Positions 1-8,549 of a stretch of DNA of 34,509 nucleotides are shown here, one piece after another. Both the position numbers and the translations under genes were made by a program. Positions within the stretch are counted from its first letter, which is position 1. The number at the start of each line of letters is the position of its first letter. The notes under the pieces were generated by a model. It worked only from the letters and a program-made list of their open reading frames with translations, did no database searches and was not told the DNA's origin. This DNA is from UBA7803 sp049454295 (lineage in GTDB: Bacteria > Pseudomonadota > Gammaproteobacteria > Pseudomonadales > Azotimanducaceae), in NCBI GenBank assembly GCA_049454295.1, contig JBMTYG010000020.1:1-34509 (forward strand). The letters run 5' to 3'.

Positions 1-302
1 CGTTCGGCGTCTATGCTGCCGAGCCGCCAGCGCAGCCCTTCCAGCATCAGAACGTACAGGCAGAGGTCGACGCCACCCCAGCGCGCGATGTGGCGATGAC
101 TCACAACGGCTCTGCGACGGTCGAGAGCTACACGGTGATGTATGGCGCCGACGCACCGAGCATTGCGCACGTCGTGTGTCGGCTGTCCGATGGACGCCGC
201 ACCTGGGCGAACTGCAGCGATCCCGAGATCATGCTCGCCATGACGCGCGAGGAATTCTGCGGTCGGCCAGTCACGCTCGCCGACAACGTTGCGACGTTCT
301 GA
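1..302 (+). CDS. Thiolase-like acetyl-CoA acetyltransferase, C-terminal part only
   Basis: The reading frame is open from the left edge (first full codon at 3) to TGA at 300-302, so only about the last 99 residues are present. The segment VESYTVMYGADAP, followed by a strand-rich stretch with RLSDGRRTWANC, resembles the small C-terminal OB-like domain that follows the thiolase core in acetyl-CoA acetyltransferase/SCP-x-type thiolases. The catalytic Cys and His residues would lie outside the window, so activity cannot be judged. Known members act in acyl-CoA or sterol side-chain breakdown; that role here is inference. An RDD membrane protein starts 6 bp downstream on the same strand, so the two may be co-transcribed. 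Confidence 0.7.
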   Translation, partial: FGVYAAEPPAQPFQHQNVQAEVDATPARDVAMTHNGSATVESYTVMYGADAPSIAHVVCRLSDGRRTWANCSDPEIMLAMTREEFCGRPVTLADNVATF

Positions 303-308
303 CGGCGC

Positions 309-890
309 GTGCGCGGTCGAAAACCGAAAGCCGCGGCACAGTTCGAGGCGGCCGGGAGCTCAGCCACCACCGCAGTGGCCAACACCCTGGCTCAAGTGCC
401 CGCAGAAAGGCTGCCCGCTGCAGGCGCGCTGCGGCGCGCTGGTGCCATGACCTACGACGGCATGCTGGTGGTAGCCCTCTGGCTTGCCACTCTGTTCCCG
501 ATGGTCGCGCTCAGCAACCGCGCGGTACACGGCGCGGCGGTCCAGTCGCTCGTGTTCCTCGAGATGTACGCGTTCTTCGTTCTGTTCTGGCTCTACCGCG
601 GTCAGACGCTCGGCATGCTCGCCTGGCGACTCGCGATCGAGACCGACGACGGACGTCCGTTGACTCTGCTGCGACTCACGCTGCGCTTCTTCGTGACGCT
701 TTTACCCGTGCTTGCGGCACTGCTCGCATGGCGTGCGGGCGGCATGCCCGCGGTTATCGTATGCCTTAGCGCCGGCGTGCTCGCCCACAGCCTCGCCTGG
801 TTCGACCCACAGGGCCGGAGTTTTGCTGATCGCGTGTCGGGCACGCGCATCGTGCAACTGCCCCGCCGGACGTCCACATCGTTAGAATGA
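309..890 (+). CDS. RDD family integral membrane protein
   Basis: This 193-residue protein has the RDD signature LRRAGAMTYDGMLV (about residues 40-53), in which Arg and Asp frame the start of the first membrane helix. Hydrophobic segments lie near residues 50-72, 78-97, 115-140 and 143-160. The conserved RGQTLGMLAWRLAI between helices and FADRVSGTRIV near the C-terminus are also typical. RDD proteins sit in the inner membrane; most have no known function and some have been linked to ion transport. The start is uncertain: GTG at 309 gives an extra Ala-rich N-terminus of about 38 residues, and GTG at 396 gives a more typical length. The ATG at 447 would cut into the signature. No strong ribosome-binding site decides between them. 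Confidence 0.8.
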   Translation: MRGRKPKAAAQFEAAGSSATTAVANTLAQVPAERLPAAGALRRAGAMTYDGMLVVALWLATLFPMVALSNRAVHGAAVQSLVFLEMYAFFVLFWLYRGQTLGMLAWRLAIETDDGRPLTLLRLTLRFFVTLLPVLAALLAWRAGGMPAVIVCLSAGVLAHSLAWFDPQGRSFADRVSGTRIVQLPRRTSTSLE

Positions 891-965
891 GCGTGCAGGT
901 AGACTCGGCGCGCAAGCAGCACCAACGGGCACTACCGCAGGCCCGACATGATCAGGAGACCCCGC

Positions 966-2432
966 ATGAAATTCAGCGTCGAAACGCGTCCACTGCAAGC
1001 GCAAAAGACACCCTGCCTCGTCGTCAGCCGAAAGCAGGCGCAGCGCGTGGCCATCAGCGCCGGTGCACGGGCCTTGTTCGAAGCCGCGCTGCGCGATTTT
1101 CAGGATCGGGTAGGACGCACTGCACTGGTCCAGCTGCCCGCGGATGCCGACGTGCCACGCTTGCTCATTGCCGGCGGCGCCGATGAGGAGCTGACCGCGG
1201 CGAACTTCCGAAAAGTTGCGGACGCGGCCGCTCGCGCGCTGCGCGGTGTCTCGGTCGCCAAAGCGGTATGGGGGCTCGCGACCGCTCGCGTACCCGGTCA
1301 GGATTTCGACTGGCGCGCCGGCACATCGCTTGCCGCGCTCGCCCAGCATCTGTACGCGTTCAACGAACACAAAAGCCAGGTTGAGACAGGCGCCAACGCG
1401 TTCCCGGCAGCGGTCGCTCTGCTCGCGGACGAACGCAGCAAGGCAACGGCACAGGCAGCCGTTCGCCGCGCGAACGCGCTCAAAGCCGGGCTCGACTTTG
1501 CGCGCAACCTCGGCAATCAGCCGCCGAACGTTTGCGACCCCGCCTATCTGCTAAAAGAAGCGCGGACCTTGGGTCGCCTTGGCAACGTGAGTGTCACCGC
1601 GCTCAACGAAAAACGCATGGAAGAACTCGGCATGGGCGCGTTCATGGCCGTGTCACGTGGCAGCGAAAAACCCGGCTATCTGATCATCGCCCGCTACGAC
1701 GGCGGCAAGCGCGGTGCGGCGCCCACGGTGCTGATTGGCAAGGGCATCACCTTCGACACCGGCGGCATCAGCCTGAAGCCCGGCGCTGCCATGGACGAAA
1801 TGAAGTTCGACATGTGCGGCGCGGCTAGCGTGCTCGGCGCTCTGCAGGCGGCTGCTCTTGCGAAACTGCCGATCAACCTCATTGCAATCGTAGCGGCAGC
1901 AGAGAACATGCCGAGCGGACGCGCGACGCGTCCTGGGGACATCGTGCGCACGATGTCGGGCAAGACCGTCGAAATCCTGAACACGGATGCCGAGGGGCGT
2001 CTCGTGCTTTGTGACGCGATGACCTGGGCAGAACAGTATTCGCCACGCGCGGTGATCGATGTGGCCACCTTAACGGGCGCCATCATCACCGCCTTGGGTG
2101 CGCACGCATCGGGGCTGTTCGCCAACAACGACGAGCTGGCGACCGACCTGCTGGCCGCGGGCGAATGGACCGGCGATCGCGCCTGGCGCATGCCGCTCTG
2201 GGACGAATACCAGGAGGCACTCAAAAGCAATTTCGCCGACATTCCGAACATCGGCACGCCCGGCGCAGCCTCTATCACCGCCGCCTGCTTCCTTGCACGC
2301 TTTGCCGACAAATACCCTTGGGCGCATCTCGACATCGCCGGGACCGCCTTCATGGGCGGGCCCAACAAAGGCGCAAGCGGACGACCCGTTCGACTGCTGT
2401 TCCAGTATCTCTGCCACGTCGCTGGGCAATGA
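966..2432 (+). CDS. pepA: Leucyl aminopeptidase (M17 family, PepA)
   Basis: This 488-residue cytosolic aminopeptidase removes N-terminal residues from peptides with two metal ions. The M17 signature NTDAEGRLVLCDA is intact, as are the metal and substrate motifs IGKGITFDTGGISLKP and DMCGAASVLG in the C-terminal catalytic domain (about residues 165-488). The N-terminal domain (about 1-150) is the divergent regulatory half of the family. ATG at 966 was chosen over ATG 948 because AGGAG at 954-958 sits 7 bp before it and MKFSVETRPL matches a usual PepA beginning. The stop overlaps the start of holC by 4 bp (ATGA at 2429), the common gammaproteobacterial pepA-holC arrangement. A TAGAAT -10-like hexamer lies at 883-888, without a convincing -35. 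Residues and length agree with an active enzyme. Confidence 0.96.
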   Translation: MKFSVETRPLQAQKTPCLVVSRKQAQRVAISAGARALFEAALRDFQDRVGRTALVQLPADADVPRLLIAGGADEELTAANFRKVADAAARALRGVSVAKAVWGLATARVPGQDFDWRAGTSLAALAQHLYAFNEHKSQVETGANAFPAAVALLADERSKATAQAAVRRANALKAGLDFARNLGNQPPNVCDPAYLLKEARTLGRLGNVSVTALNEKRMEELGMGAFMAVSRGSEKPGYLIIARYDGGKRGAAPTVLIGKGITFDTGGISLKPGAAMDEMKFDMCGAASVLGALQAAALAKLPINLIAIVAAAENMPSGRATRPGDIVRTMSGKTVEILNTDAEGRLVLCDAMTWAEQYSPRAVIDVATLTGAIITALGAHASGLFANNDELATDLLAAGEWTGDRAWRMPLWDEYQEALKSNFADIPNIGTPGAASITAACFLARFADKYPWAHLDIAGTAFMGGPNKGASGRPVRLLFQYLCHVAGQ

Positions 2433-2863
2433 CCCGCGTCGATTTCTACATTCTGCAGGACGTGGACACCGAGGCGGCGCAGCGATTCTCCTGTCGGCTC
2501 GCGCTGCGTGCCATCGCCCAAGGGCATCCCGTGCATCTGCATGTTGATGACCGCGAAGCGGCTGAAGCGCTCGATGACCTGCTCTGGCACTATCCGGAGC
2601 AGCGTTTCCTGCCACATGAATGCGAAGACACGGCAAGCGGCCAGGCGCCGGTCATGATCGGCTGGTCGACGCCAGAACGACCGGACGGGCTGCTGGTCAA
2701 CCTGTCGGGCGCCGTGCCCTCGTTCTTTGGTCGGTTCGAGCGTGTCGCCGAGGTGATCGTGCAGTCTCGGCGCGACACCGGTCGCGAACGCTACCGCTTT
2801 TATCGCGACCGCGGCTTTCCACTCTTCCACCACGACATCGACGACTGGGAGACCACGGCATGA
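2429..2863 (+). CDS. holC: DNA polymerase III subunit chi
   Basis: This 144-residue protein matches HolC from end to end: it begins MTRVDFYILQD and carries a RALQ/HVDD-like core, the FLPHE segment and the LVNLSGAVPSFFGRFERVAEVI stretch in shortened form around residues 90-110. HolC links the clamp loader, through psi (HolD), to single-stranded DNA-binding protein at the replication fork. Its start overlaps pepA by 4 bp and its stop overlaps the next small gene by 4 bp, so translation of all three is probably coupled. The partner subunit psi seems to be encoded elsewhere in this window (23151-23840). Confidence 0.93.
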   Translation: MTRVDFYILQDVDTEAAQRFSCRLALRAIAQGHPVHLHVDDREAAEALDDLLWHYPEQRFLPHECEDTASGQAPVMIGWSTPERPDGLLVNLSGAVPSFFGRFERVAEVIVQSRRDTGRERYRFYRDRGFPLFHHDIDDWETTA

Positions 2864-3210
2864 GCCGTCCCGAATCTGATTCCGCCGACCATTTGCTCGC
2901 CGATCTTGACGGCATCAGATCCCTGCTCGACGACGAGACCGAAATCGCAAGGGGCAGTGACCCGTCCGTGAACGAACCCGCTGTTACCGATGGCGGCACC
3001 ATGACAGAGGCGCTGGTGCGGAATGGTCTGGCCGACGCGTTGCAGGCGCGTACCGATGCCATTCTCGAGCATTTCATCAACGAGACGCTGCAGGTGGAGC
3101 TCGCCATGCTGCGCGCCCGGCTGCAAGACGCTATCCGCACCGAAATCGATGCATTCATCAGCACCGAGATTCGGCAAACGGACCGACACGGAACATCCCA
3201 TGGAGAATAG
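2860..3210 (+). CDS. Uncharacterised 116-residue acidic protein between holC and valS
   Basis: I do not recognise a named family. The protein starts MSRPESDSADHLLADL and is acidic and polar over its first half. Its second half (about residues 50-105) looks like one or two long amphipathic helices, including LARLQDAIRTEIDAF-like heptads, which suggests helical self-association or partner binding. There is no signal peptide or membrane segment. The start ATG overlaps the holC stop by 4 bp and the tail overlaps the valS start by 11 bp, so it is embedded in a translationally coupled string and is very likely real. From memory, pseudomonads also carry a small hypothetical gene at this position; that parallel is unverified. 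Confidence 0.78.
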   Translation: MSRPESDSADHLLADLDGIRSLLDDETEIARGSDPSVNEPAVTDGGTMTEALVRNGLADALQARTDAILEHFINETLQVELAMLRARLQDAIRTEIDAFISTEIRQTDRHGTSHGE

Positions 3211-5960
3211 TTTCGATCCCCACGCCATCGAGGGCGACCTTTATCGCGAATGGGAGTCTGCCAACTGGTTTGCCCCGAGCGGCGATGGCACGCCCTACTG
3301 CATCGTCATACCGCCACCCAACGTCACCGGCAGCCTGCACATGGGGCACGCGTTCCAGCACACGCTGATGGACGCACTCGTGCGCTACCAGCGCATGCGC
3401 GGGCGGCGGACACTGTGGCAGATGGGCACCGATCACGCCGGCATCGCGACGCAGATGCTGGTGGAACGACAGCTCAACGCCGAGGGCAAGACGCGGCATG
3501 ACGTCGGGCGCGACGCGTTTCTCGATCGTGTCTGGGCGTGGAAAGCGGAGTCCGGCGGCAATATCTCGCGCCAGCTACGGCGCATGGGCTCGTCGCTCGA
3601 CTGGTCCCGCGACCGCTTCACCATGGACGACGGATTCTCCCGTGCCGTAATGGAGGTGTTTGTACGCCTGCATGAGCAGGGACTCATCTATCGCGGTCAG
3701 CGGCTGGTGAACTGGGACCCGGCGCTCGGCACCGCGATCTCCGATCTCGAGGTCGAGAACACGGAGGAGAAGGGGCATCTCTGGCACTTTCGATACCCGC
3801 TGGCTGACGGTGTCACAACCCGGGACGGCGCGTCCTTCATCGTGGTCGCAACCACCCGACCAGAGACAATGCTCGGCGATACCGCGGTGGCCGTACACCC
3901 GGAAGACGAACGCTATCGCGATCTGGTGGGCAAACATGTACGCCTGCCGCTCTCGGATCGCGACATTCCGATCGTTGCCGACACCTACGTCGATCCCACC
4001 TTCGGCTCCGGCTGCGTGAAAATCACGCCGGCGCACGATTTCAACGACAACGCGCTCGGCGCAAGGCACGGCCTGCCGCTCATCAACGTGATGAACCCGG
4101 ATGCGACGCTCAATGACAATGCGCCCAACGCCTACCGCGGACTGGACCGCGTGGCCGCGCGCGCGCGCGTGGTCGCGGATCTCACCGCGCTCGGGCTCGT
4201 CGACAAGATCGTCGACCACACGCTGCGACCGCTCGGGTGCCGTCATCGAACCCTTGCTCACTGATCAGTGGTTCGTCCGCATCCAGCCGCTTGCTGACCC
4301 CGCGATCGCCGCGGTAGAGCGCGGTGACATCGAGTTCATCCCGAAACAATACGAGAACGTGTATTTCGCCTGGATGCGCAACATCCAGGACTGGTGCATC
4401 TCGCGCCAGCAGTGGTGGGGGCATCGCATCCCCGCCTGGTACGACCCGGACGGGAACGTTTACGTGGGTCGCAGCGAGGCCGAGATTCGGGCGCGCGAGG
4501 CTATCCCCGCGGGCGTGACCCTGCGCCAGGACAACGACGTGCTGGAGACCTGGTTTTCCTCAGCGCTCTGGACCTTTGGCACACTCGGCTGGCCCGACGA
4601 CACGCAGGATCTCGCCGACTTCCACCCGACCGACGTGCTCGTCACAGGGCACGACATCATCTTCTTCTGGGTTGCGCGGATGATCATGATGACGCTGCGC
4701 TTCACCGGCGAGGTGCCGTTCCGCAAGGTCTATATCCACGGACTGGTGCGCGATGCCGAAGGCAACAAGATGTCGAAGACCCGCGGCAACGGACTCGACC
4801 CGCTGGATCTGATTGACGGTATCTCGCTTGAGGCACTGCTCGAGAAACGCACCAGCAATCTCACCCAACCGCAGATGAAGCCGCGCATCGAAAAGGCCAC
4901 GCGACGGGACTTTCCCGATGGCATTCCCTCGTATGGCACCGACGCGCTGCGCTTTACCTTCTGCGCGCTGGCAAGCACAGGTCGCGATATTCGCTTCGAC
5001 CTGCAGCGCGTCGAGGGCTACCGCAACTTCTGCAACAAGCTGTGGAACGCGAGCCGGTTCGTGCTTATGAACGCGGGTGACGAGACGCTGGACGGTCCGG
5101 CCGAACTGTCCCTGCCCGATCGCTGGATCCGGTCACGCGCACGCGAACTGCTGCTCGCGACCGAGCAGGCGCTTGCCACCTACCGTTTCGATCTCTACGC
5201 CACGGCGCTGTATGACTTTGTCTGGCACGACTACTGCGACTGGTATCTCGAACTCACCAAGCCCGTGCTGTGGAGCACCGATTCGGACCCCGCCATCGTG
5301 CGCGGCACCCGGCGCACGCTGGTCGAGATACTCGAGATGCTCTTGCGCGCCGCGCATCCGGTGATTCCGTTCATCACCGACGCGCTCTGGCGCGAAGTCG
5401 CTCCACGGGCAGGAATAACCGGACCGAGCGTCATGCTGGCGCCCTTCCCCGTTGCCAACGATCTGCCGGCAGACACGGCCGCCGATACCGCCATCGACTG
5501 GTTGAAAGGCGTGATACTCGCGCTGCGTAACATCCGCGGTGAAGCCGGCATCAAGCCCGGGCAGTCCATCAGCGTGCTGCTGCAGGGTGGCCAAGCCCAG
5601 GCGCGTGAACTCGCAGGCGCAACAGAATCACTGTTGAAGCGCCTCGCCCGCGTGGAACGCCTTGAGTGGCTGGCGGACGACGCAACGCCGCCGGCCCACG
5701 CGCTCAGTCTGGTCGGCGATCTGCGCGTGATGGTGCCGCTGGCCGGACTCATTGATCTGGACGCGGAGCGCGCGCGACTGGGCAAAGAGATCGCTCGCCG
5801 CGAGCAGGACGTTGAGCGTCTGCAACAAAAGCTTGCCAACCCCGGGTTTGCGGACAAGGCGCCCGCCGAGGTGGTGGCCCGTGAGCGTCAGAAACTAGTG
5901 GAGGCGCAACAGGCGCTTGCCACGCTGCGCGGGCAAATCGAGGTGATTGCCCAGGCGTAA
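3200..5960 (+). pseudogene. valS: Valine--tRNA ligase, reading frame broken near 4226
   Basis: Class I valyl-tRNA synthetase charges tRNA-Val and edits misactivated threonine. From ATG 3200 the frame reads through the HIGH-type motif (PPPNVTGSLHMGHA) and much of the editing domain to VDHTL, then hits TGA at 4262-4264. Homology resumes one frame over from about 4227 (DRSGAVIEPLLTDQW) and continues without a break through GNKMSKTRGN (the KMSKS loop, near 4760-4790), the anticodon-binding domain and the C-terminal coiled coil to 5960. Comparison with the usual HxLxVPxGDRSG segment suggests that about 14 bases, encoding roughly VPRG plus neighbours, are missing, so this is more than a one-base slip. 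The two parts sum to about 920 residues, near full length. The enzyme is essential, so an assembly or read error, or a second copy elsewhere, is likely. The start overlaps the preceding gene by 11 bp. Confidence 0.93.
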
Positions 5961-5982
5961 CGGATCCCCCGACTCGAACGCG

Positions 5983-6004
5983 GCACCCTCGCATGCCGGG
6001 GTGC
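5983..6004. terminator. Weak hairpin between convergent valS and quinone oxidoreductase genes
   Basis: GCACCC (5983-5988) can pair with GGGTGC (5999-6004) around a 10-base loop, and flanking CGGCA/TGCCG could extend it with a shift. It lies in the 59-bp space between two gene 3' ends, where a two-way terminator would be expected. There is no T-run on either side, so it is only a weak candidate. Confidence 0.3.
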
Positions 6005-6019
6005 TGCCGTCCGCCCGCC

Positions 6020-6988
6020 TTAACCGATCGTCAGCACTACCTTGCCGAAGGTGCCATTGCCAGCGACCAGTTCGTGCGCCTCTTCCGCGCGCTCAATAGG
6101 GAACACCGCGTCGACGATCGGGCGAATCGCACCCGACGCGATCAATGGCCAGACCCGCGCTTCGAGCGCGTCCATGACCGCGGCTTTTTCCGAGACCGGG
6201 CGGGCGCGAAGCGTCGAGCCGATGATACGCAGCCGCTTCATCATCACCTGCGCGAGACTAAGCTCAACCTGCGCACCGCCCATGAGTCCGATCAGGAGCA
6301 GGCGACCGCCGAGCGCGAGCGCATCGAGATTGTCCTTGAGGTACGCGGCGCCGACTGGGTCCAGAATGACATCCACGCCGCCGCGCCCGCTCCACGCTTG
6401 AACGCGCTCCAGAAACCCGCCCGAGTGCCGATCAGCGCCCTCATCTGCGCCCAGTTCGACGCAGCGCGCAATCTTGTCTGCGCCGCCCGCGGTGACAAAA
6501 CACGGGTTGTGGAAGGCTTTGCACAGTTGAATCGCTGCCGTGCCCACACCACTCGCGCCCGCATGAATCAGCACCCGCTCTGCGGTTGCGAGCCCTGCTT
6601 CCATGTACAGATTGAGGTAGGCAGTGGCAAAAACCTCGGGCAACGAAGCAGCACCAACGGCGTCGAGCCCTGCGGGCAGCTTGAGCACCTGACCCGCGGG
6701 AACCACGGCTTCCTCGGCATAACCGCCGCCGGCGAGGAGCGCGCAGACTTGATCGCCAGGGACGACGCGACCGACGCCCTCGCCCACTTCGAGTACCTCA
6801 CCGGCGCACTCGAGCCCCAGGATCGGGCTTGCACCCGGCGGTGGCGGATAACCACCGGCGCGCTGCACCAGGTCAGCCCGGTTGATGGCGGTCGCCTTGA
6901 CGCCGATGCGCACCTGACCAAGACCGAGAGCAGGACGCTCCACATCGGTCCAAACCAATCGCTTGTTTTCGACGACGATGCCTTTCAT
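6020..6988 (-). CDS. NAD(P)H-quinone oxidoreductase, zinc-free MDR family (PIG3/QOR type)
   Basis: This 322-residue medium-chain dehydrogenase/reductase reduces quinones or other activated carbonyls with NADPH. The N-terminal GroES-like domain (about 1-125) contains INRADLVQRAGGYPPPPG, typical of the PIG3-like branch. The Rossmann domain has the nucleotide loop HAGASGVGTAAIQL near residue 145, followed by DVILDPVGAAYLKDNL. The zinc-binding Cys/His set of alcohol dehydrogenases is absent. GGGAGG lies just before the ATG. The gene converges on valS and is 67 bp downstream of hisF on the same strand. The natural substrate cannot be told from sequence. Confidence 0.9.
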   Translation of the reverse strand: MKGIVVENKRLVWTDVERPALGLGQVRIGVKATAINRADLVQRAGGYPPPPGASPILGLECAGEVLEVGEGVGRVVPGDQVCALLAGGGYAEEAVVPAGQVLKLPAGLDAVGAASLPEVFATAYLNLYMEAGLATAERVLIHAGASGVGTAAIQLCKAFHNPCFVTAGGADKIARCVELGADEGADRHSGGFLERVQAWSGRGGVDVILDPVGAAYLKDNLDALALGGRLLLIGLMGGAQVELSLAQVMMKRLRIIGSTLRARPVSEKAAVMDALEARVWPLIASGAIRPIVDAVFPIERAEEAHELVAGNGTFGKVVLTIG

Positions 6989-7055
6989 GCCCCACCTCCC
7001 TCAAATTAAGCCCTGCGTTGCCGCTTTTATCATCCTGACCGCGCCCGCTCGCTTG

Positions 7056-7835
7056 TCACCAGGACATGCGCATCTTGAGTCCGCGCCCGTGCAAATACGA
7101 CTTGAGCCCACTGACGCGGTAATCGCCGTAATGCACCATCGAGGCAACCAGCGCGGCGTCGGCTTTACCCGCGGTCAGCACATCGTAGAGATGCTCGGGT
7201 AGACCTGCGCCACCCGAGGCGATAACCGGTATGCGCACCGCTTCGGAGACACGGGCGGTGAGATCGATCGCATAACCCTCGCGGGTACCATCAGCATCGA
7301 TGGAATTCACAACCAGTTCGCCCGCACCCAGCCGCTCGCCCTCGAGCGCCCATGCGAGAGCATCGATACCCATCGGGCGGCGCCCGCCGTTGATCACAAT
7401 CTCGTAACCGCTTGGACAGGTCACATTCGGCTCCACCGCGCGCACGTCCATGGACAGCACCACGTTCTGGTTACCGATAGCCTCCGCGCATTCGGCAATG
7501 AGCGCGGGCCGCGCGACGGCCGCAGAGTTCACGTTGATCTTCTCGGCACCGGCAAGGCGAAGGTCGGTCGCATCAGCCACGGAACGCACACCACCGCCCA
7601 CTGACAGCGGGATGAATACCTGGGCCGCAACCGCCTCCACCACATCCAGCATGATGCGGCGCCGATCGCTCGACGCGGTGATGTCATAGAACACCAGCTC
7701 ATCAAGCCCATCGAGGTAATACTCGCGCGCCTTCTCAACGGGATCGCCAATATCCCGCGTATCGACAAACCGCACGCTTTTCGCAAGACGCCCGTCGCGG
7801 ACATCCAGACAAGCAATCACACGCTTGCTCAGCAT
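7056..7835 (-). CDS. hisF: Imidazole glycerol phosphate synthase, cyclase subunit HisF
   Basis: This 259-residue TIM barrel uses ammonia from HisH to turn PRFAR into imidazole glycerol phosphate and AICAR (histidine and purine pathways). Both catalytic aspartates are present: Asp11 in ACLDV and Asp130 in LSMDVR. The phosphate-binding loops SVGGGVR and VIASGGAG are intact. The start MLSKRVIACLDV was chosen because it matches the family; the frame is open further upstream but that segment lies inside hisH. It overlaps the 3' end of hisH by 7 bp, so translation is probably coupled. No hisA, hisI or other his genes are in view, so the pair is detached from the rest of the pathway here. It could also be a second, specialised HisF. 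Confidence 0.94.
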   Translation of the reverse strand: MLSKRVIACLDVRDGRLAKSVRFVDTRDIGDPVEKAREYYLDGLDELVFYDITASSDRRRIMLDVVEAVAAQVFIPLSVGGGVRSVADATDLRLAGAEKINVNSAAVARPALIAECAEAIGNQNVVLSMDVRAVEPNVTCPSGYEIVINGGRRPMGIDALAWALEGERLGAGELVVNSIDADGTREGYAIDLTARVSEAVRIPVIASGGAGLPEHLYDVLTAGKADAALVASMVHYGDYRVSGLKSYLHGRGLKMRMSW

Positions 7836-8446
7836 GTTCCATCCCACTCGGCAAAACGAGCTAACACCGAGAGCCCCACGCGACCGCTCTTCTCCGGATG
7901 ACACTGCATACCGAAGTAGTTGTCGCGGCCTAGAGCCGAGGCAAACTCAACCTCATAATCCGACACCGCGAACACTTCTTCCGGGCGCGAGGGCTCCGGG
8001 TAGTAGCCGTGCACAAAATAGAATTCGTCGCCTGGACGCACGTCCGCTAACAGCGGGTGCGATCTCACCACACGCACCTCATTCCAGCCCATGTGGGGAA
8101 TCTTGAGCGCGCGCGACTCAAACCGAAACCTGCGCACCCGACCGGGTATGAGTCCGAGTGTCGGCGTGTCGTTTTCCTCGGAGTAATCCAGAGAAATCTG
8201 CATACCAAGACAGATGCCCAAGGTGGGAACACCGCGCGCGATCGCTTCGCGCAAGGCCACGTCGATGCCCCGCGCAGTGATGCTTCGCATCGCCGGACCC
8301 GCGGCCCCGACGCCAGGGAAGATAATTCGATCCGCGCGGCGCACCGCATCGGGATCCGCGGTGATGGTCGCGTCGAGCCCGACTTCCCGGCACGCGCGCT
8401 GGACGCTGCGCAAATTGCCGGCGTCGTAATCGATGATGATCGCCAA
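7829..8446 (-). CDS. hisH: Imidazole glycerol phosphate synthase, glutaminase subunit HisH
   Basis: This 205-residue class I glutamine amidotransferase supplies ammonia to HisF. The triad is complete: Cys79 in GICLGMQ, and His183 and Glu185 in QCHPEKSG. The HisH-typical IPHMGWNEV segment is present near residue 116. The only possible start giving the usual IIDYDAGNLRSV beginning is TTG at 8446: an in-frame stop lies at 8462-8464, and the nearby ATG (8455-8457) is out of frame. No strong Shine-Dalgarno sequence is seen, so expression may be modest. The gene is divergent from hemH, with 103 bp between starts. Confidence 0.95.
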   Translation of the reverse strand: MAIIIDYDAGNLRSVQRACREVGLDATITADPDAVRRADRIIFPGVGAAGPAMRSITARGIDVALREAIARGVPTLGICLGMQISLDYSEENDTPTLGLIPGRVRRFRFESRALKIPHMGWNEVRVVRSHPLLADVRPGDEFYFVHGYYPEPSRPEEVFAVSDYEVEFASALGRDNYFGMQCHPEKSGRVGLSVLARFAEWDGTC

Positions 8447-8549
8447 CCCGTCACCATGACTTCACGAAGGAGCGCGGATACTATCGCAACCGCTGTCAGT
8501 GCTGCACCCCGCGCAGCCAGAGCCTTAATACCGCCCCCGGAGAACCCTC

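Noticed and set aside
1694..2833. 379-residue open frame on minus opposite pepA and holC
   Set aside because: It is a GC-rich antisense shadow; the plus strand has clear PepA and HolC motifs through the whole stretch and the minus product resembles nothing.
4220..4264. Programmed frameshift in valS
   Set aside because: There is no slippery run at the junction, and conserved residues are missing as well as the frame changing, which points to a deletion or error.
5993..7009. 338-residue open frame on plus opposite the quinone oxidoreductase
   Set aside because: Low-complexity, Arg/His-rich translation typical of an antisense shadow; the minus strand has intact MDR motifs.
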